A stretch of DNA of 6,985 nt from Candidatus Nanohaloarchaea archaeon (GTDB taxonomy: Archaea > EX4484-52 > GLR71): contig JAUVES010000034.1 of NCBI GenBank assembly GCA_030594675.1, forward strand, positions 1 through 6,985, written 5' to 3'. The notes under the pieces are model-generated. The model did no database searches. It was not told the origin of the DNA and worked only from the letters and a program-made list of their open reading frames with translations. Each line of letters opens with the position of its first letter. Positions within the stretch are counted from its first letter, which is position 1. The translations under genes were made by a program, and so were the position numbers. Below, piece after piece: positions 1 to 4,700 of the stretch.

Positions 1-2
1 TG

Positions 3-512
3 CAGATGGAGGTGACAGCCGGGTCCAGCTCATCTGATCTTTCAAAAAAGGTCGAGGAGGCAAAACAGAAGCTCGATGCCGTATGCAATGATGCCGGAGT
101 GAGCAATGCGGATGAGGCAAGGCGATCCTATGATGCGCGACGGGAAGCACAGCAGTCTATAGCGAGACAGAAAGAAATCGAGAAAGAAAACCTTCGCGAC
201 CTGGCCTATGCGGAGTTGGACCGAAAAGTCATAGGGCTGGGAAAAGGCGTCCCTGCTTATCCAGCAGCCCGCATACCGGAGCCCACGCTTCCTGAAAATC
301 TGGAAGCTGCGAAGAAGGAACTACGAAGTGCAGAGGGCGATCTTGAAAAGGCCAATAAGGCATGGGAGGAAGCCAGAACGGAACTGGATGCGGCCCGCAA
401 GGTGCGCGATGGACTGAGGGAACGACACCAGAAAGTGAGGGTGAAACTTGACCTCATAGCTGAAGAACTAAACCGTGCTGAGGACGATTATACCCGCTGT
501 CAGGAAATATGA
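3..512 (+). CDS. Partial coiled-coil protein fragment (SMC/RecN-like arm), probably truncated at both ends
   Basis: The frame is open to the left edge, so the ATG at 6 may be internal and the true start may lie outside the window. The visible protein is about 170 residues, almost wholly charged helix rich in Glu, Lys, Arg, Ala and Leu. There are two coiled-coil stretches (about residues 10-70 and 98-165, counted from the ATG), separated by a Pro-rich linker around 82-97. There is no signal peptide, membrane segment, Walker motif or other catalytic motif. Such stretches are typical of the central arms of SMC/RecN/SbcC-type ATPases, but coiled coil alone does not identify a family. The last four residues before the TGA at 510-512 are read antisense through the end of the cysteine synthase gene, so the stop is probably an artefact of the join near 490-497. 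GC content and arginine codons (CGA, CGG, CGC) differ from the rest of the window. Real coding sequence seems likely; the function is unknown. Confidence 0.55.
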   Translation, partial: QMEVTAGSSSSDLSKKVEEAKQKLDAVCNDAGVSNADEARRSYDARREAQQSIARQKEIEKENLRDLAYAELDRKVIGLGKGVPAYPAARIPEPTLPENLEAAKKELRSAEGDLEKANKAWEEARTELDAARKVRDGLRERHQKVRVKLDLIAEELNRAEDDYTRCQEI

Positions 513-1395
513 CGACAATCTTCTTTCCTTTGCCTAATTCTTTAGCCTTAAGGAGTGCAACACGCATTGCAGCACCGCTGCTCATCCCGACAAGAAGCCC
601 TTCTTTCCTCGCAAGCCTTCTTGTAGTCTTGTATATCTCAGGTATGTCGCCAATAGGAAGTTCAATAACTTCATCAAAACATTTACTGTCGTAAAGTTTT
701 GTGGCAAAAGCATCTTTTGGATTCCTAAGTCCCTGTATAAATGTGCCTTTAGTTGGCATTACACCGACAACCTGTATATCCTTTCTATACTCCTTCAGCC
801 TTTTTGATATGCCTATACTGGTGCCTGCAGTGCCGACACCTACAACGACCATATCAATATCTCCATCCATCTGTTCGATAATCTCTTTGCCTGTAGTCTC
901 ATAATGTGCACGTATATTTGATGGGTTCCTGAACTGGTCAACATCCACATATTTGTCTGGCTCTTCAACAATCATCTTCTTCTTAAGCTCAACAGCACCA
1001 CCAGTTCCTTTATCTCCTGGAGACAGAACAATCTGGGCACCATACGCCTTTATCACCTTACGCCTCTCAATACTCATAGATGCAGGCAAAACAATCTTGA
1101 CCTTGTATCCTTTGACCGCAGTAATCATCGCATAAGAGATTCCTGTATTTCCAGAAGTTGCCTCAAGAATAGTCTTATTTTTATCAAGCAGCCCTTTCCT
1201 CTCTGCATCTTCAATAATATAAAGGGCTATTCTGTCCTTTACAGAACCGCCGACATTATACCACTCAAGCTTTGCATATATTTCAGCATCAGAAGAACTA
1301 GTCATATTAGATATCCTGATCATGGGTGTATTGCCTATCAGCCCCGTTATGTCATTGACTATGTTTTTGCCATAGCTTTCATTTTCTGGTGTCAT
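454..1395 (-). CDS. cysK/cysM: PLP-dependent cysteine synthase (O-acetylserine sulfhydrylase family), C-terminal tail replaced
   Basis: A cytoplasmic fold-type II PLP enzyme that replaces the activated hydroxyl of O-acetylserine (or O-phosphoserine in some archaea) with sulfide to make cysteine. The N-terminus has the family opening, a short lead into IGNTP at residues 20-24. The Schiff-base lysine is K53 in GGSVKDR (49-55). The substrate loop TSGNTG is at 80-85, the PLP-phosphate glycine loop at 188-193 reads GTAGTS (usually GTGGT), and SSGAA is at 272-276. The start at 1395 fits the IGNTP spacing and has a GAGAGGG ribosome site six bases upstream. The family normally continues after the Asp-Ser-Gly (299-301) with a Glu-Arg-Tyr-Leu-Ser-Thr type ending; here it switches to 12 unrelated residues read antisense through the neighbouring coiled-coil gene. 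Authentic sequence therefore ends near 493-496. I cannot separate CysK from CysM: the Gly-Gly before SVKDR is CysM-like. The gene is divergent from the surface glycoprotein. Confidence 0.9.
   Translation of the reverse strand: MTPENESYGKNIVNDITGLIGNTPMIRISNMTSSSDAEIYAKLEWYNVGGSVKDRIALYIIEDAERKGLLDKNKTILEATSGNTGISYAMITAVKGYKVKIVLPASMSIERRKVIKAYGAQIVLSPGDKGTGGAVELKKKMIVEEPDKYVDVDQFRNPSNIRAHYETTGKEIIEQMDGDIDMVVVGVGTAGTSIGISKRLKEYRKDIQVVGVMPTKGTFIQGLRNPKDAFATKLYDSKCFDEVIELPIGDIPEIYKTTRRLARKEGLLVGMSSGAAMRVALLKAKELGKGKKIVVIFPDSGYNRPQHGLVLQL
488..498. other. Chimeric junction between two unrelated sequence sources
   Basis: Coding signal from the left (coiled coil up to about DDYTR) and from the right (cysteine synthase back to Asp-Ser-Gly, codons ending near 493) meet within a few bases. 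Neither gene has its natural end. Base composition and codon use change at the same place. The simplest explanation is an assembly or amplification chimera close to a contig end; a genuine rearrangement breakpoint is the alternative. Confidence 0.7.
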
Positions 1396-1401
1396 CAGTT
1401 T

Positions 1402-1408
1402 CCCTCTC
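1402..1408 (-). promoter_or_regulatory. Ribosome binding site of the cysteine synthase gene
   Basis: On the minus strand this reads GAGAGGG, six bases before the ATG whose first base is 1395. It contains a GAGG core able to pair with the archaeal/bacterial 16S 3' end. It supports the chosen start. Confidence 0.45.
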
Positions 1409-1410
1409 TT

Positions 1411-1428
1411 TCAATAAAAGTCAATAAA
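1411..1428. repeat. Tandem direct repeat TCAATAAA with 10-bp period in the cysteine synthase leader
   Basis: TCAATAAA occurs at 1411-1418 and again at 1421-1428, one DNA helical turn apart. It lies between the predicted transcription start and the ribosome site of the minus-strand gene. It could be a regulator contact site, or chance in AT-rich DNA. Confidence 0.35.
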
Positions 1429-1452
1429 GCTATAACAGTGTTATTGGCTTAT
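1424..1452. promoter_or_regulatory. Imperfect 29-bp palindrome over the cysteine synthase promoter (candidate operator)
   Basis: The centre is G1438. The inner arms ATAACA (1432-1437) and TGTTAT (1439-1444) are perfect complements, and 11 of 14 positions match over the full arms. The site lies between the minus-strand TATA box (about 1449-1457) and the start expected near 1427, overlapping both. A dimeric repressor bound here would block transcription of the cysteine synthase gene. The assignment rests on symmetry and position only. Confidence 0.45.
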
Positions 1453-1457
1453 ATAAT
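1449..1457 (-). promoter_or_regulatory. TATA box for the cysteine synthase gene
   Basis: The minus strand reads ATTATATAA. Archaeal promoters start about 25 bases downstream of the box centre, which puts the start near 1427 and gives a leader of about 30 nt carrying the ribosome site. Confidence 0.5.
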
Positions 1458-1495
1458 TTTGTATAGATGCAAAACAAATAAAATCCGCAGACGAA

Positions 1496-1504
1496 CTATA
1501 TAAG
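1496..1504 (+). promoter_or_regulatory. Additional TATA-like element in the divergent region
   Basis: CTATATAAG. It is nearly symmetric, so direction is uncertain. It could drive a longer rightward transcript starting near 1526, or be an AT-rich coincidence. Confidence 0.25.
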
Positions 1505-1535
1505 TTTTTCTGTTTCAACTTACCGTTATTGAAAA

Positions 1536-1544
1536 CTATATATA
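1536..1544 (+). promoter_or_regulatory. TATA box upstream of the hairpin RNA candidate
   Basis: CTATATATA preceded by a purine-rich GAAAA (1531-1535) in the place of a BRE. A start about 26 bases from the box centre falls at about 1566, right where the hairpin begins (1567). Confidence 0.45.
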
Positions 1545-1566
1545 CTAAAAGACACACAATTTTATC

Positions 1567-1629
1567 AAAGGTGATTTGTAGCTTTAAACTCAGTAGGGGG
1601 GTTTTTCTATAATCACCTTTCTCTTTTTT
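1567..1629 (+). ncRNA. Candidate small hairpin RNA or 5' attenuator with terminal U tract
   Basis: A perfect 10-bp stem is formed by AAAGGTGATT (1567-1576) and AATCACCTTT (1611-1620). It extends past a small internal loop by UAG (1579-1581) with CUA (1607-1609), then by AAACUC (1586-1591) with GGGUUU (1599-1604, one G-U pair), leaving a seven-base loop. Altogether this is about 19 pairs in a rod-like hairpin of 54 nt. T6 follows at 1624-1629, a plausible archaeal U-tract terminator. A TATA box sits at the right distance upstream, and a second TATA box just downstream (1633-1642) could serve the glycoprotein gene on its own. I recognise no RNA family. Alternatives are a leader attenuator of the glycoprotein gene or a protein-binding DNA hairpin. 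Confidence 0.4.
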
Positions 1630-1632
1630 AAC

Positions 1633-1642
1633 CTATATATAT
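1633..1642 (+). promoter_or_regulatory. TATA box for the surface glycoprotein gene
   Basis: CTATATATAT, with a start expected near 1663 and a leader of about 37 nt to the ATG at 1700. No strong ribosome site precedes that ATG; GGATAG at 1688-1693 is weak. Confidence 0.45.
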
Positions 1643-1699
1643 GACATAAATCCAAATATCTATGCTAGCATCAGCTGTAAATCTATCGGATAGATACTT

Positions 1700-1780
1700 A
1701 TGAAAAACATAACACCCACAACCAGAAATATATTGTTCATGTTTCTTGCAGTCCTCTTGTTCTCAATTCCTGTTATTGCA
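1700..1780 (+). other. Sec-type signal peptide of the surface protein
   Basis: Residues 1-27: a short polar start with K2 and R9, a hydrophobic core from about 11 to 26, and a likely cleavage after Val-Ile-Ala (25-27) by the -3/-1 small-residue rule. It predicts export, consistent with the glycosylation sequons downstream. Confidence 0.75.
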
Positions 1781-4700
1781 TCGCATATATTTGAGAGCAG
1801 TACAGATATCTCAACGGCCGGCGCAGATAAATGGACTGAAGCAGATGATAATGAGACAGTCACAATTTCAATAGATGTCACCGGCGACTATCTGAACCAG
1901 ACAAACATAACAGTGCCATGTAACTCCACAAATTACGCAAATTATACTATTGACTGGCCATCTCTTTCTCCAACCCACAATAACTGGACCTGTACAAATG
2001 AGACAGACCCATCAGGAAACATATCAAAGATAATCTGCAGTACCACACCTGGCAATGAGACAAGAGAAATAAATATCTCCTTCACAGCAACAGCCAGAAA
2101 CTTAAACGACAGTTTCCAGAACTGGACAATTGCCACGATGGACAACAATTCAGAGATAAACACAACATACCTGATAAGTTCTATAGGGATTAGCCCAGAT
2201 CTTTTTGATCCACAGCCTCCAACATACGAATGGACAAACGGCACAAAAACCTTTTTTATCAATGTGACAGACTACAACCTTAATACATCATCAGTCACCT
2301 GGTGTTGGAGGTTGGAGACTGGTGGATGGAGCCCGTCCCCACTTTATAATCTGCCTATGGTCTGCACCAACTACACCCAATACAGCCACATCTGCAATTA
2401 TACTCACGATTTCAGCGGTCTGGGTGAAATAGACATCTATTACTACTTCTATGCATATGACAATTACACAGGATATGGCTCAAACGGCACCCAGTCAAGC
2501 TATTTCATACTCCATGTAGATACCAATGCACCCCTTCTGACAGTGAACTCGCCAATAAATGACACATGGTACAACAACCTCATGACCATAAACTTCACAG
2601 TGATAGATTCAAAAAGCGGAGTCCACACAGTCTGGTACAATATCTCAAACTCAACATGGTCAAACACCACTTACCTGACAAACTCATCCCCGGATACCTA
2701 CAACAGCACAATAAACACAACCCAATATGAGGAAAACAAATACTATTTCATAAACTTTTCCGCAAATGACAGTGTAAGCAACACAAACGAAACAGGACCA
2801 ATATACATCCATTTCGACAACACTCCCCCCTCGACAGCAGTACTTGAATACCCGCAATCCGGAATAATCTTAGGTGGGTCAGTAACTCTTCGCGCCCTTG
2901 TAAATGACAGTATCAGCGGTATACAGAACGTCACTTTCTACAACATAACTGAGACATGGAATGATATAAATGTTAACGGGACATGGGACCCTGGAGAGAA
3001 TATAACCGGAATCCTCTGGAACTTCCTCGGCTCAAACACGACAGGAAACAGCACAGCCGGATACGAGCATAACTGGACATACAGCTGGGAAACAACACTG
3101 CATGAAGATGGTGATTATTACCTTGCAATAAATGTGACTGATGATGTATCCATAACTCCAAATTACAACGAGTCTGCAACTATGGACATCGCCTCGCAGA
3201 ACGGGAACGGCTCAAATAGTTCAGGAGGTATTCATGTCAGGATAAGAAATATAGCACCAATTGTGACATTCTATGCACCCAATAGCAGTGATGAGCCTCC
3301 ACCCCTTGAAAGCTATGACTATGTCAAATTCAGCATAGTCTCAATAACAGATATAAACATCTCAACACTAAAGCTTGAGATTACAAACGAGTCATCAGAT
3401 AAATATGACCTTTACGAGTTCAATGCAACAGCAGACTGCTCTCCAATATACTACATAAACAATTCCTACTACAGCATGAACTTTTCCGGCTACAACTGCT
3501 CAACATACTGGAATACGCATAAAGGTGGTGAAGGCGGAACAACCTTATCTGATCAGAACCTGACTCTTACAGCATCAGGATATTCATATGATATAGATAA
3601 TTCCTTGATGAATGTAAATTCAAAGTTTACAACAGTAGACAGAAATGTCACAGTAAACAACAGCCTGGCATACCCTGTGATACATCTAATGGAACCCTTG
3701 AACCCCTATATCTCATCACCGCAGGCAATAAACTTCATTTTCTATGTCACAGACAACGATGAAATCACTAACATGACATGCGATCTGTACATAGATGGTG
3801 TTTTTAATGACACCAATAATTCAGTATATTCCGGCAACACGACACACAATGTTATAACGCTTTCATCTAGTCAAATCACTGAAACCGGCGCACACCCATA
3901 CAAGATAAACTGCACAGACAATGATTCAAATGAAGGAATATATGAATCATCAATAATATTGAATCCAGAAAAGATACCATACATAATCTTGTTGCCATCC
4001 GAGTTTTCAGAATATTATAATGCAGATTTCAACGCAATCGGCCACAACATAAATGCGACAATCAACAACAATTCATACAATTATACAGAATCTGTAGACC
4101 TGCCTCACTATTATTCAATACCTAATAGAGCGACAATCCTTTATTTTGACAATGACTCTCTGGTTGACCAGACAATCTCACAGAATATAAAATCCCTTGA
4201 TGCTGATTATGTCACAGTGATTCTCCAGCCTCAGAATGTGACACCAGATATGATAAGAACACTCAATACTCTTTTCAAAGAACTTAACAATGACTCTTAT
4301 ATAGATGTTCCATGGGGTATTATAACAGCAAAGTATCATCAGAATGCCACTTCATTGGTTAACAGGTCGCTTGGTGTAGCAGCCCTGAACCAGACAACAC
4401 ATTACAATCACTATGAGTCAGGCCAGATGAAATTTACACGTTCAAGTTCTTTTGCACCTCTTGAGCAGGCATACCGGGCAGCAGCAACATTCATAAATTC
4501 CATCCTCTCTCTTGCAGGAACAGGCAGCCTTTATACAGGAACTGCGGCGATAAATACAAACATGTTTAACCGCCTTGACAATACAGAAGATTCAAATATA
4601 CTCTATTTTGCAGGCGGCGGAACAAATGAAAAATTGTATTTAAATTCAACAGTTTTCGCTGACATTAACAATAGTTATAATGAATGTCCTTATTCTAATC

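Noticed and set aside
454..512. A natural tail-to-tail overlap of 59 bp between the coiled-coil gene and cysteine synthase
   Set aside because: The overlap removes the conserved end of cysteine synthase, and composition changes exactly there; a join fits better.
509..1135. Plus-strand frames of 60-67 codons opposite cysteine synthase
   Set aside because: Antisense to a clearly conserved enzyme, with no ribosome sites or motifs.
1569..1618. tRNA-like acceptor stem (GGTGATT with AATCACC, 7 bp)
   Set aside because: Only about 50 nt in total, with no anticodon arm, T arm or recognisable D arm; a simple hairpin explains the pairing better.
1567..1620. Box C/D guide RNA (GTGATTT resembles a C box)
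   Set aside because: No CTGA D box at the required position and no internal C'/D' pair.
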